This document shows, one piece after another, positions 15,701-23,209 of a stretch of DNA of 64,000 nt; the first letter of the stretch is position 1; every line of letters starts with the position of its first letter. The translations under genes and the position numbers were made by a program. Origin of the DNA: Sorangium cellulosum So ce56 (GTDB taxonomy: Bacteria; Myxococcota_A; Polyangia; Polyangiales; Polyangiaceae); assembly GCF_000067165.1 (NCBI RefSeq), contig NC_010162.1:10466501-10530500 (forward strand), given 5' to 3'. Under the pieces are notes generated by a model that saw only the letters and a list, made by a program, of their open reading frames with translations, was not told where the DNA came from and ran no database searches.

Positions 15701-18152
15701 CGGCCGGGGGCGGCGCGCCTTGCGCTCCGGGCGCCAGCGCCGCTGCTCCGGGCGCCGGCGCAGCGGCGCCTTGCGCTCCAGGCGACGGCGCAGCGGCGCC
15801 TTGCGCTCCGGGCCCCAGCGCCGCCTCGCCCGCCACGGCGGGCGGCGCGAGGACGACGCGGGCCAGCGTGGCGCGCTCCGGGTCGGGGAGCGCGAAGGTC
15901 GCGGAGCCGTCGACCCAGGCCCACTGCACGATCTCGCGCAGCGAAGCGCACGGCGCGCGCCCGCTGCGCGGGATGCGCGCGAGCACCGGCGGAGCGCCCG
16001 CCGGCCGCTGGAACGTGCGCGCCCCGGGCGCCACGGCGACGACCGACGTGAGCCCGGCGCCGCCGTGCACCGCGGCCGGCGCGCCGTCGATGAGCACCGG
16101 CGACTCGGGGACCACCTGGCTCGAGGCGCTCCGCAGGAGCACCCGCGCGTGGGCCCCCGGCGGCGCTTCGACGTCGATCTGCGCGCGCGCGGCGTCGAGG
16201 AGCGTCCAGCGGAGCCCGGACTCCGCGTCCACCTCGCAGAAGCCGTCCGCGGCGGCGCGCCCCGGTGCGCCGTCTTCCGCCGGCGGCAGCGCGTCGCGAG
16301 GCGGCGCGATCGCGCTCCACGCGGCCACGCCGTCGGGGATATCGAGCGCGTCCCACGGGGCCTCGCGCGCCCAGGCGGCGCGCGCGAGCGGCGCCGCGCT
16401 ATCGACGTCGCCATGGCCGAGCGCGTAACGCTCCGCGAGCGGCGCCCCCGCTGGCCGGCGGCCGTCGCGCGGCGGCGACAGCGCCGCGCCCAGCGCGGAC
16501 ACGGCCGCGATGTCGTCCGGGTGCGCGCGGCCTCCGGCGGGCTCGCGCGGCGCCGCGGCCCCGGGCCGAGCAGGCTCGGACCAGGGCGCATCCGCGGCGC
16601 CCGGCTCCGCGTGCGCCGCGGCGAGCCGCGCGAGGATGGCGCGCTGGAGCGACGTGGCGCCCGCCGCCCCGCGGCCCTGCGCCGCCGCATCACCACCTTG
16701 CGCCGCGACCCAGGCCTGCGCCGCCGTGTAGGCTTGCGCCGCGCGCGCGAACGCCGCGCCGGAGGAGGGCGCCCACCGCACCGACTCGGCGAGGAGGAGC
16801 GCCCGGAGCGGCGGCGGCACGGCCGGCCGCGCGGCGAGGTCGAGCGCGGCCTTCGCGGCGTCCGGCGCGGCGGCCCGGTCTGCGGCGGCGAGGAGCCGCG
16901 GCGCCTCGGCGTGGACCGGCGCGCGATCGCCGTCGCCGGCCTGATCGCGCCGCGCCGCGCGATCGAGCAGGGCGGCGCGGTCGCGCTGCGGCGTGAGGAG
17001 CTCGGCGACGCTGGCGCGTTGCTGGTAGCCGCTGGCGGCGACGGCGAGCTCCCCCTCGACGACGTCGATGGTCGCCGCGCGCGCATCGACCGGCAGCGGC
17101 ACCCGGATCCACCGCGGCTCGCTCCAGCGCGCGGCGTCCGCGAGGCGCGACCCGGTGCGAACGACGAGCTCCCGGACGACGGCGCCGCCGGCGCGCACCA
17201 CGACGCGCGTGGTCCCGTAGGTGCGCGCCCGGAGGGCGATGCGCAGCACGTCCGCGCCGGGCGCGCGGAGCTCGAGCCGCGCCCCGGCGCCGAGCGAGCG
17301 CCATGGCGTGGCGCGCTCGACGGTCGGGAGATCGGAGCCTTCGCGGCCTCCGCGCAGCTCGACGCCGCGCGCCACGAAGTACGGCTCGACGAGCGGCCGG
17401 AGGAGCAGGGACTCCTCGAGATAGCGCGCGGTGAGCCATGCGGCCGCGGCCGGGGCGAGGCGCGCGGCGGCCGGGGCGAGGCGCGCGGAGGGCGCGCCCG
17501 CCGCGGCCGGGGCGGAGAGCGCCGCGCGCGCGGCGTCGACCCAGCGGAGCAGCGCGGCCGCCTCGCCCGGCGCGGTGGCCGGCGCGGGCGCGCGGCCGCC
17601 GAGCCATGCGGCGACGTCCTCGTCGAGGCGGTACCAGGCCAGCGGCGCGCGCTCCCGTGCGGCGACCCGCACGGCGACCGGCGTGCCCCCGGCGCCGCGC
17701 GCGGCGGCCGCGCGCACGACGACGAAGCGCGCGCTCGACCACGTCGGGACCGCGAAATCGCGCGCGCCGGCCCTGGCGGGAGGCAGCGGCATCCAGGTGA
17801 TCACATCGGGCACGCTCCCGACGCCGGAGCCGAGGCCGATCCCCGCGACGTCGCCCCGCACTTCCAGCCGGTCGCCTGGCTCCACGGGCACGAGGAGCAG
17901 CTGCCCCGCGGCGAGCGCGACGGGCGCGGTGGGGTCGGCTACGACGGGGGCGGCGCGCGCCTCGTCCGGAGCGGGAGCGCCTTGCTGCGGGCCGCTGCTC
18001 CACGGCGCGACGCGGACGCTCTCGGGCGCTACCCAGGCGAGCGGCTCGGCGGCGGCGGCTTCGCGGGCGCCAGAGGCGCCGAAGGCGAGCACGAGCGCCG
18101 CGGCGAGCAGCGCGCGGCGGGCGGCGGCCCCGAGGAAGGCGTCGAGATCCAC
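12780..18152 (-). CDS. Giant exported protein with C-terminal outer-membrane barrel-like region
   Basis: About 1,790 residues. It starts with a signal peptide (hydrophobic ALLAAALVLAFGASG, cleavage probably after the AAAA near residue 35). The next 1,400 residues are Ala/Pro-rich with beta-sandwich-like blocks (LRIALRARTYGTTRVVVRAGG, ARVLLRSASSQVVPESPVLIDG) and helical stretches resembling degenerate TPRs. The last 280 residues alternate aromatic and polar residues like a transmembrane barrel (FGAEARFDLSSSG, TAFWSIPLGGLTLSPWAGFTWL, ASLGVEGTFLFDVPSL), but the terminus lacks the usual Phe. A low-complexity segment near residues 775-815 repeats APGAQGAAA. ATG 18152 fits the signal peptide. Long frames antisense and in other phases here lack such features. 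I infer an outer-membrane secretion or polymer-handling role; no family was recognised. Confidence 0.6.
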   Translation of the reverse strand: MDLDAFLGAAARRALLAAALVLAFGASGAREAAAAEPLAWVAPESVRVAPWSSGPQQGAPAPDEARAAPVVADPTAPVALAAGQLLLVPVEPGDRLEVRGDVAGIGLGSGVGSVPDVITWMPLPPARAGARDFAVPTWSSARFVVVRAAAARGAGGTPVAVRVAARERAPLAWYRLDEDVAAWLGGRAPAPATAPGEAAALLRWVDAARAALSAPAAAGAPSARLAPAAARLAPAAAAWLTARYLEESLLLRPLVEPYFVARGVELRGGREGSDLPTVERATPWRSLGAGARLELRAPGADVLRIALRARTYGTTRVVVRAGGAVVRELVVRTGSRLADAARWSEPRWIRVPLPVDARAATIDVVEGELAVAASGYQQRASVAELLTPQRDRAALLDRAARRDQAGDGDRAPVHAEAPRLLAAADRAAAPDAAKAALDLAARPAVPPPLRALLLAESVRWAPSSGAAFARAAQAYTAAQAWVAAQGGDAAAQGRGAAGATSLQRAILARLAAAHAEPGAADAPWSEPARPGAAAPREPAGGRAHPDDIAAVSALGAALSPPRDGRRPAGAPLAERYALGHGDVDSAAPLARAAWAREAPWDALDIPDGVAAWSAIAPPRDALPPAEDGAPGRAAADGFCEVDAESGLRWTLLDAARAQIDVEAPPGAHARVLLRSASSQVVPESPVLIDGAPAAVHGGAGLTSVVAVAPGARTFQRPAGAPPVLARIPRSGRAPCASLREIVQWAWVDGSATFALPDPERATLARVVLAPPAVAGEAALGPGAQGAAAPSPGAQGAAAPAPGAAALAPGAQGAPPPADGPARVLRVRAGAAVHEAWVRAGATGSIEVPVPAGAHELRVETDAPTLLRASVRLHPAAPGAPRAVTPVRPPDGAPVDGTLEQIRGATRALRAAPSPARAALHAQRAAALDALGFPALAALDRPAEEDPWDAAHLPGASTAGAPPSTALTLPPGSPVAVPLGLPARVPPLPLPDDRAPLAAARDARASIDPRRGVALLAGPAGDSSGADALLLGLLAERSGEVQLAADAFTRIGLAHRSSAALARAANLATDVASAAPAPDRRLTLRALVLAELAVQEAAREASAGQRGAAPAASGSAAQGPAVAPPAGAAPPPVQLPPASLARLAPVTGWAVPPRADATAGTATLEIRARADRDLPLRVRVRRALVDAPEASLLITDGARAEFRLDRAAPGAIVLDGVCRALDREETPCAFSIALDGEPVACSAAPAPMADRCVVQVPRGSHRIEARPPADRSVLGWIRATAAGAAQPFSGRVLSTWNDIDPARPLELAFVGPTVVRIRARAAYECASPRARAAPADGGDPACHPEVAAAAPSGQLRFSVAPLDGAGGESSGGAVEEGTLALDASEDRAARRLGVTREPFFWLGGEVESRVAVLPEGPHVLRVASPGGRALLRVELAVANGAPRPRVPPPAPPPPPAPIAPADELLRPAPPVGEDPDPGPLSVGGYARLADSELAEEDHRLPVRFLELGVDVHRELIERRAWIAAAGFGRLRDGPESFGAEARFDLSSSGWVPGGSLSGRVVFQPDASDAMGARASATAFWSIPLGGLTLSPWAGFTWLMVDESLRGFIGADKDVYTPYGATHDTQASLGARLRYRPFVDALVTAGTSLRLSPAPSELDRIDATLDLDLLPGRGLWPWIQLGWLASYRPVNETRDEAFLRDAFTAGLTFWSWLARGHRASLGVEGTFLFDVPSLAETSPRASGLVFLRYDYTARRGLRDFPPASTPFRDRQEEGSGRVERERPAVERSWEEP

Positions 18153-18256
18153 GGCGATTACCCTTGCACCATGCCCGCTTACGCCCCGCGCCGTGATCTA
18201 CCGGGCTACCCGATTTCCGGGTTCGAGCGCAAGCGCGCGATCGGCGAGGGGGCCCG

Positions 18257-18386
18257 CGTTCCCGGGCACCGGTCCGACCGCCCACAGGACACCGGAAACG
18301 CCCCCGGCCGACCGGTCCTACCGCCTCCGGGACACCGGAAACGCTCCCGGCCGGCCGGTCTTACCGCCCCGGGCGCACCGGAAACG
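18257..18386. repeat. 43-bp tandem repeat, about 2.5-3 copies
   Basis: The phrase accggaaacg recurs at 18291, 18334 and 18377, exactly 43 bases apart, with the intervening CCCGGCCG(A/G)CCGGTC(C/T)TACCGCC conserved. A degenerate copy lies at 18261-18288. It fills the gap between two minus-strand genes, downstream of the gene ending at 18450 and upstream of the giant gene starting at 18152. The units are rich in CCGG inverted repeats and could act as a terminator or barrier. Confidence 0.7.
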
Positions 18387-18449
18387 CTTCCTGAAAGCCA
18401 CCGAGTCGACGGCACCACAGGCCTCGGTGCCGCCGTCGTGTCGCCGCCC

Positions 18450-19397
18450 CTACTCGTCCCGCGCGCAGCGGAAACCGTAGAAAGACAGCGCCCTCTCCGG
18501 AAGCTCGCCGATACGGTACGTCGGACTGAGCGTCTCCTCGGTGTGCGAGAACGCCCCTCCGCGGGAGCCCCTCCCGAAGCCTCCGTCGGTCAGCGCCGCG
18601 CAGTTGGTGCACGTCCCCGTCAGATCGGCGTGGTAATCGAGGACCCACTCGAACAAGCTGCCCGCCAGATCCGCCTGCTCCCATCTCCCGTCGCCTGCAG
18701 GGGATTTCGACCCGACGGACGGGATCGGGCACACCGTCGTCGTGGTATCGCAGTCGAACACCGCCAGATCCTGGCTCGGGGCCTCGTCTCCCCACGGATA
18801 GGCGCGGTGATCGTTCCCCCCGACAGCGGCGTAGTTCCACTCCGCCTCCGTGGGCAGCCGGCCCTCGTCCCAAGCACAGAACGCGAACGCGAGATACCAG
18901 CTCACGCAGTTGATCGGCGCGGCCTCATTGCCGGCGGGCTCATCGGTCCACGTCCGGAAGTTGGAGTCGCATTGCAGCGAGGCCCGCAGCTCGTCCTGCC
19001 CCGCGGGCAGGCTCGCATCCCACGCCGGGTCCCAGCCGCTGCCCTGGATGAGCGGATGAGCGCCCACTCCCGCCTTCGGCCTGGTCGCCGGATAGCCCGC
19101 GACGAACTGCCGGAACCGGCCTACCGTCGCCTCGAAGCGATCGAGCTGGAAATCGGCGACCGTGGCAGGATAACGCACGTCGTTCAGGCGGTTGAACTGG
19201 CCGCCCACCACCTCGCCCGCCGCGCAGCAGCTCTCGTCGGCCGCCGGACCGCAGGTGGGCGCGACCTGCTCGCAGCGCGGCACGACGAAGACGTCGGGCT
19301 CCACGTCAGGGATGCACGCGCCCGCCGCGGCCAGCGGGATCGCCAGCGCGGCAAGAGGCCTGAAGACCACCACGCGGTTGCTCTCGCCCATGCGCAT
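18450..19397 (-). CDS. Sulfatase-modifying-factor (SUMF1)-like lipoprotein
   Basis: A 315-residue lipoprotein. The signal peptide ends AAAGAC (lipobox), followed by a Cys-rich N-terminal segment (CEQVAPTCGPAADESCC). The rest is the C-type-lectin-like SUMF1/FGE domain: GRLPTEAEWNYAAVGG, YPWGDEAPS, DLAGSLFEWVLDY, RGSRGGAFSH and terminal FYGFRC. Formylglycine-generating enzymes carry two catalytic cysteines in the penultimate segment; here that segment (SPTYRIGELPERAL) has none. The protein is therefore probably a structural or ligand-binding relative, not an enzyme. Its ATG at 19397 overlaps the stop of the PEGA gene (TGATG), so the two are translationally coupled; a second ATG at 19391 is also possible. 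Confidence 0.75.
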   Translation of the reverse strand: MRMGESNRVVVFRPLAALAIPLAAAGACIPDVEPDVFVVPRCEQVAPTCGPAADESCCAAGEVVGGQFNRLNDVRYPATVADFQLDRFEATVGRFRQFVAGYPATRPKAGVGAHPLIQGSGWDPAWDASLPAGQDELRASLQCDSNFRTWTDEPAGNEAAPINCVSWYLAFAFCAWDEGRLPTEAEWNYAAVGGNDHRAYPWGDEAPSQDLAVFDCDTTTTVCPIPSVGSKSPAGDGRWEQADLAGSLFEWVLDYHADLTGTCTNCAALTDGGFGRGSRGGAFSHTEETLSPTYRIGELPERALSFYGFRCARDE

Positions 19398-20491
19398 CAG
19401 AAGCTCCCGGAGATGCTGGCGCCAGCGCCGGACGGCGCGATCCAGGGGACCGCGACGGCCGCCGGCGCGGGCGCCGCCTCGTCGCCCGGCCGGACGATCC
19501 CATAGACCGCCACCCCCATCGCGACGAGCCCCGCGGCGCCCAGGCCGACGAAGAGCCCGAAATCGCGGTTCTTGCGCGCATTGTCGGCCGCGAAGTCATA
19601 GCCGGGGTCGCAGTACGTCCCGCCCGGGACCTCGCGGCAGTTCTCGCGCAATGCGCTGATCGCGGAGAGGTCGTCGATCAGGAACCCGACCGACGCGCCG
19701 GCGAGCGCGATCCCGGCGGCTCCGGAGATCCAGGCCCAGGCCGGGGTGCCCCCGCCTCGCGCTTCGTCCGCCTTGGCGGGCGGCGTCGCGGCGCTGGCCG
19801 CGGCCGCGGCCGCGGGTCGCAGCGTGAGCTCGACCGTCGTCGTCTCGCCCTCCGCGAGCGTGATCGAGCGGGTCTCTGCCTCGTGCCCGGGCGCGCTCGC
19901 GCGGATCTCGTGCGGGCCGGGATCCACCGGCAGGGGCTCTCCGAGCGCCGCTACCGGGAGCGCCGTGCCGTCGCGCAGCACCTCCATGCCGGCGGGCGCG
20001 CCCTTGACCACGATCACGAGCTTCGGTACGCGCGGCTCGAGGGCCGCGATCCCCTTGTTCGCGACCTCCTCCAGGCTCCGCCGCCGCTGCTCCCCGGCCG
20101 TCTCGCGGTTCAGGACGAGGGCCCGATGGTAATCGTGCCAGGCCGTCGCGAGCTTGCCCTCGCGCTCGCGGCAACGCGCGATGTTGATCTGGGTGCTCGC
20201 CGAGGGGTTGAGCGCGAGGCTCGCCTCGAACTTCGGGCACCCCGCCGCGTCGTCCCCCTTGTCGACGAGCGCGCGCGCGGCCTTGAAGAGCGCCTCCGCG
20301 GCCACCGGGTCGCGCGGCGGCTCCTGCGCGTGCGCCGCCGCGCCCCCGAGCGCGACCGCGACGGCAGACGCGAGGCCGGCGAAGGCGCGCGCGACTCGCG
20401 CGCGGCTGGCACCGCGGCGGGTGTCGGCGAGGCGAAGGATGGGCACCGCAACAAGGCATTTCCCGAGCGGGCTCGTCGTCGTTTCCGCCAT
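19397..20491 (-). CDS. TPR and PEGA domain envelope protein
   Basis: A 364-residue protein from ATG 20491. A long signal or anchor sequence (FAGLASAVAVALGGAAAHAQ) is followed by a TPR-like helical region (AEALFKAARALVDKG, FEASLALNPSASTQINIARCREREGKLATAWHDYHRAL). A PEGA domain follows near residues 165-235 (LVIVVKGAPAGMEVLRDG, PVDPGPHEIRASAPGHEAE), then two membrane helices (AWAWISGAAGIALAGASVGFLI and FGLFVGLGAAGLVAMGVAVYGIV). This is a common myxobacterial layout for envelope proteins; PEGA domains are thought to bind surface polymers or protein partners. The start was chosen where the leader begins. It is first in a two-gene operon with the SUMF1-like lipoprotein. Confidence 0.75.
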   Translation of the reverse strand: MAETTTSPLGKCLVAVPILRLADTRRGASRARVARAFAGLASAVAVALGGAAAHAQEPPRDPVAAEALFKAARALVDKGDDAAGCPKFEASLALNPSASTQINIARCREREGKLATAWHDYHRALVLNRETAGEQRRRSLEEVANKGIAALEPRVPKLVIVVKGAPAGMEVLRDGTALPVAALGEPLPVDPGPHEIRASAPGHEAETRSITLAEGETTTVELTLRPAAAAAASAATPPAKADEARGGGTPAWAWISGAAGIALAGASVGFLIDDLSAISALRENCREVPGGTYCDPGYDFAADNARKNRDFGLFVGLGAAGLVAMGVAVYGIVRPGDEAAPAPAAVAVPWIAPSGAGASISGSF

Positions 20492-21095
20492 GTGTGCTCG
20501 TTCCGCTGCTGCGAGCCGCGGGGGCGCGCGGGGAGACCCTACAACAAAAAAGGCGCACGACCAACCCATCAATGAGCGAGCGCATGGTTCGGCTTGACCA
20601 GGAGAGCCCCTTCCAATGCGATCCGCACCGCTCGACGTAGCTCCCACGTGGCTGTGCGGCGCGCGGTGCGTGCACACCGAGACCGGGCGGACTTCGGCAG
20701 CTGCGACCATCGCGACAACGGAGGCGTGCGCGAGCCGCGCACCGTGCCATTTCGTTCCCGTCGGCGATAAACGCTTTCAGATAACCCACTTGGCTCCGCA
20801 CCTGCATGGATTACCGGGCCCGAGGGCCTCCCGCTGCGCTATCAGGCGAGCTCTTCCGCCGGAAGAACGCCTGGCCATCTGCTGCGAGCAGCCGCCGGCC
20901 GAGCGCTCAGCCGACGCGGTTGCTCTCGGCAGGCCGGTCGCACGTCCTTGAGCCGGGTGCCGGCTCAGTTTGACTTCGGCGACACCGCACCGGCAAGAGC
21001 CGCTGGCGCCGCCCGCTTCGCATGGCCGGCTCAGCTCCGAGAACCGCTGGCCCGCGGGACTCATGTGCTGTAGGCTCTGCCACAAGGGCGCCGGA
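20492..21095. other. 604-bp divergent intergenic region
   Basis: It separates the minus-strand PEGA operon from the plus-strand ATPase pair and should hold both promoters. No gene was recognised. A perfect 7-bp stem with a 3-base loop (GAGCCGG-gtg-CCGGCTC) lies at 20950-20966. An A-rich patch sits at 20541-20552, close upstream of the PEGA gene. No convincing -35/-10 pair could be assigned. Confidence 0.5.
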
Positions 21096-22433
21096 ATGAT
21101 CACCCGCATCGAGATAGACGGGTTCAAGTCTTTTCAGGGCTTCGCCCTCGATCTCGAGCCGTTCTCCGTTCTGATCGGCCCGAACGGAGCCGGAAAATCG
21201 AACCTGCTCGACGCGCTCTCGCTGCTTGCGCGGCTCGCGGGCAGCCCGCTCGCCGCAGCCGTCGGAGAGGGGAGAGGGCGGATCCGCGAGCAGTTCCGTC
21301 GCCGGGACGAAGAGCCGACCACGACGGTCGAACGCGGCTTCGGTGCCCTCGCCAGCATGGCGCTCGCGATCGAGGTGATCCTGCCGCGTTCCGCGGTGAG
21401 GGTCGGCCTGCGCGACGTACCGCTCCAGGCGACGCGGCTCCGTTATGAGGTGAACATCGAGCTTCAGCAGCTCAGCTCCATGAGAGAGCGTCTGACGGTC
21501 GTTCGCGAGGTGCTGCGGTCGATGACGTCGGATGAGGATGCATGGCTGAGGCGCCATCCAGCCTTTGCGTCGCGCCTACGCCATGGAGATGGCGGCGCGC
21601 TCGTGGAGTACGAGCGGGCTCTGACCGTGGCGGATCCGAGCGCGTCCCAGTTCTCGATGACAGCGACCGTGCAGTACGTTCCCGAGGCAACGTTTCTCTC
21701 GGAGCCGGAGATGCAGGCTCGCTCGCCGCACCTGCGCGCCGTCGCCGAGGAGCTCAGCGGCCTGCGCGTCCTGCACCTGGAAGCCCAACGGATCCGCGAG
21801 CCGAGCGAGCCTGGCGCACCAGCGAGGCTCTCAACGGACGGCGCCAACCTGGCGGCTACGCTGGCGGCGCAGAGCCCCGGCGCGATCGCCGAGATCCGGG
21901 CGGACGTTGCGAGCCTCGTACCTGGAGTCCGCACCTTCGAGGTCGTCGTCGAGGGCGACACGCTCGTCGTGCAGATGGAAACGTCCGATGGCCAGCGCCT
22001 CCCCTCGCGTGTCCTCTCCGACGGGACGCTGCGCATCCTGGCGCTCTCGACAGCGCTCCGTGCAGACGCATCGAGCGCGTTGATCGCGATCGAAGAGCCG
22101 GAGAACGGGCTCCACCCTGCGCGCGTACGGACGCTCATCGAGCGGATCCTGGAGGCGACGCAGCGCCCCGTCGCCAGCGACACCGAATCGGCTGCCGCTG
22201 GCACTGCGCAGGTGCTGATCACCAGCCACTCTCCAGTCGTCCTCGCGGCCCTGATGGATCACCCGGAGTGCATCATGGCGCTCGACCTGGTACGGCTGGG
22301 CAGCGGGCTCCGGCATACACGGGTACGCAGGGTTGCGCCTGTCGGTGTCATCGATCGCGAACAGTACATCTCCACAGCAGAGCTCCGGCGCATTTTGGAG
22401 ACAGCCAGCCCCGCGGAGCTCGCGGAGGCATGA
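21096..22433 (+). CDS. OLD-like AAA ATPase (AAA_21 type)
   Basis: A 445-residue SMC/RecF-type ATPase starting MITRIEIDGFKSFQGF, with Walker A GPNGAGKS at residues 28-35. The signature-like RVLSDGTLRILAL and Walker B LIAIEEPENGLHP come late, followed by the switch-type LITSHSPVVLAAL. The middle is the usual helical insertion. Such ATPases usually act with a nuclease or effector. Here the next gene overlaps by four bases (ATGA), giving an ATPase plus DUF4276-like pair of the kind frequent in defence islands. ATG 21096 starts exactly at the conserved N-terminus. There is no TOPRIM domain in this protein itself. Confidence 0.85.
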   Translation: MITRIEIDGFKSFQGFALDLEPFSVLIGPNGAGKSNLLDALSLLARLAGSPLAAAVGEGRGRIREQFRRRDEEPTTTVERGFGALASMALAIEVILPRSAVRVGLRDVPLQATRLRYEVNIELQQLSSMRERLTVVREVLRSMTSDEDAWLRRHPAFASRLRHGDGGALVEYERALTVADPSASQFSMTATVQYVPEATFLSEPEMQARSPHLRAVAEELSGLRVLHLEAQRIREPSEPGAPARLSTDGANLAATLAAQSPGAIAEIRADVASLVPGVRTFEVVVEGDTLVVQMETSDGQRLPSRVLSDGTLRILALSTALRADASSALIAIEEPENGLHPARVRTLIERILEATQRPVASDTESAAAGTAQVLITSHSPVVLAALMDHPECIMALDLVRLGSGLRHTRVRRVAPVGVIDREQYISTAELRRILETASPAELAEA

Positions 22434-23071
22434 CGTATCTGTGTGCAGGGCTCTTCGCCGAGGGGAAAACCGACTATGCGTTGCTACTGCCGCTCCTCGA
22501 TCAGCTGATCCCCGCGCTCGCCGCCAAGGTGCTTCCCGAGGTTCCCATGATCGGCCCGAGCGTGGGCATCGACGCCCCGGCCCGCACGTCACGGCGGCGC
22601 GACGTCCGGATCGCGGCCTCCATTCGCGCGTATTGGGAGCAATGTACGCTCTTCGTCATCCACTCGGATGGATCGGGCGATTCCGAGCGGACACAGCGCG
22701 AGCAGATCGAGCCGGGGCTGGAGCTGGCCCGGGCAGAGTTTGCCGATCTGGCGGCCGCAGCGTGCGTTCCTGTGCGCGAGATCGAGGCATGGCTCCTCGT
22801 CGACGCGCTGCCGTTCCAGAAGCTGCTGCCGCCGATGTCGCCGCTTCTGCTACCGGCGGATCCAGAGAGCGTGCTCGATCCAAAGCGTGCGCTGGAAGAG
22901 GTCCTCACAGCGAGCGGCGGCGGTCGCCTCTGCGGTGCCGATCTCTACGATTTCTTCGGCGCCAACATCGACCCTCGGACGCTACGCCGACTGCCCGCGT
23001 TCCGCCGGTTCGAGGAGCAGCTCGCCGAGGCGATTCTCGCGGCTGCGCGGCCTCGATTCGCGCACACCTGA
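22430..23071 (+). CDS. DUF4276-like partner of the OLD-like ATPase
   Basis: A 213-residue soluble protein starting MTYLCAGLFAEGKTDYALLLPLLDQL. The EGKTD element, the central FVIHSDGSGDSERTQREQ, and VREIEAWLLVDALPF match DUF4276-type proteins, whose acidic residues resemble a TOPRIM metal site (early Glu, then Asp-rich loop, then Glu-Ala-Trp). It overlaps the ATPase stop by ATGA, so coupled translation and complex formation are expected. The likely role is the effector, possibly a nuclease, of a two-gene OLD-like module; nuclease activity is inferred from the acidic layout, not shown. The next gene is convergent, 139 bases away. Confidence 0.7.
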   Translation: MTYLCAGLFAEGKTDYALLLPLLDQLIPALAAKVLPEVPMIGPSVGIDAPARTSRRRDVRIAASIRAYWEQCTLFVIHSDGSGDSERTQREQIEPGLELARAEFADLAAAACVPVREIEAWLLVDALPFQKLLPPMSPLLLPADPESVLDPKRALEEVLTASGGGRLCGADLYDFFGANIDPRTLRRLPAFRRFEEQLAEAILAAARPRFAHT

Positions 23072-23209
23072 TCGAGCCACGAGCGGTACGACAGCCACTG
23101 CCGACGTCCCTGGAAGACGCACTCTCCAGATCGCCTTGAACGTAACGCCCCAATACGCAGCGTCTCACGGGGTGCGGCAGCCGAGCGCTACGGCGCCGCC
23201 CGCTCCTCC

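Noticed and set aside
10942..16356. An open frame of about 1,800 residues on the minus strand, and a 1,320-residue plus-strand frame at 15534-19505, overlapping the giant exported protein
   Set aside because: They are Arg/Ala/Gly/Pro-rich with no domains, cover the fusion enzyme and the SUMF1 gene, and arise because high GC removes stop codons. The chosen frame has a signal peptide and barrel-like end.
18257..18386. CRISPR array
   Set aside because: Units follow each other directly with no unique spacers, there are only about three, and no cas gene is near. The same holds for 37264-37362.
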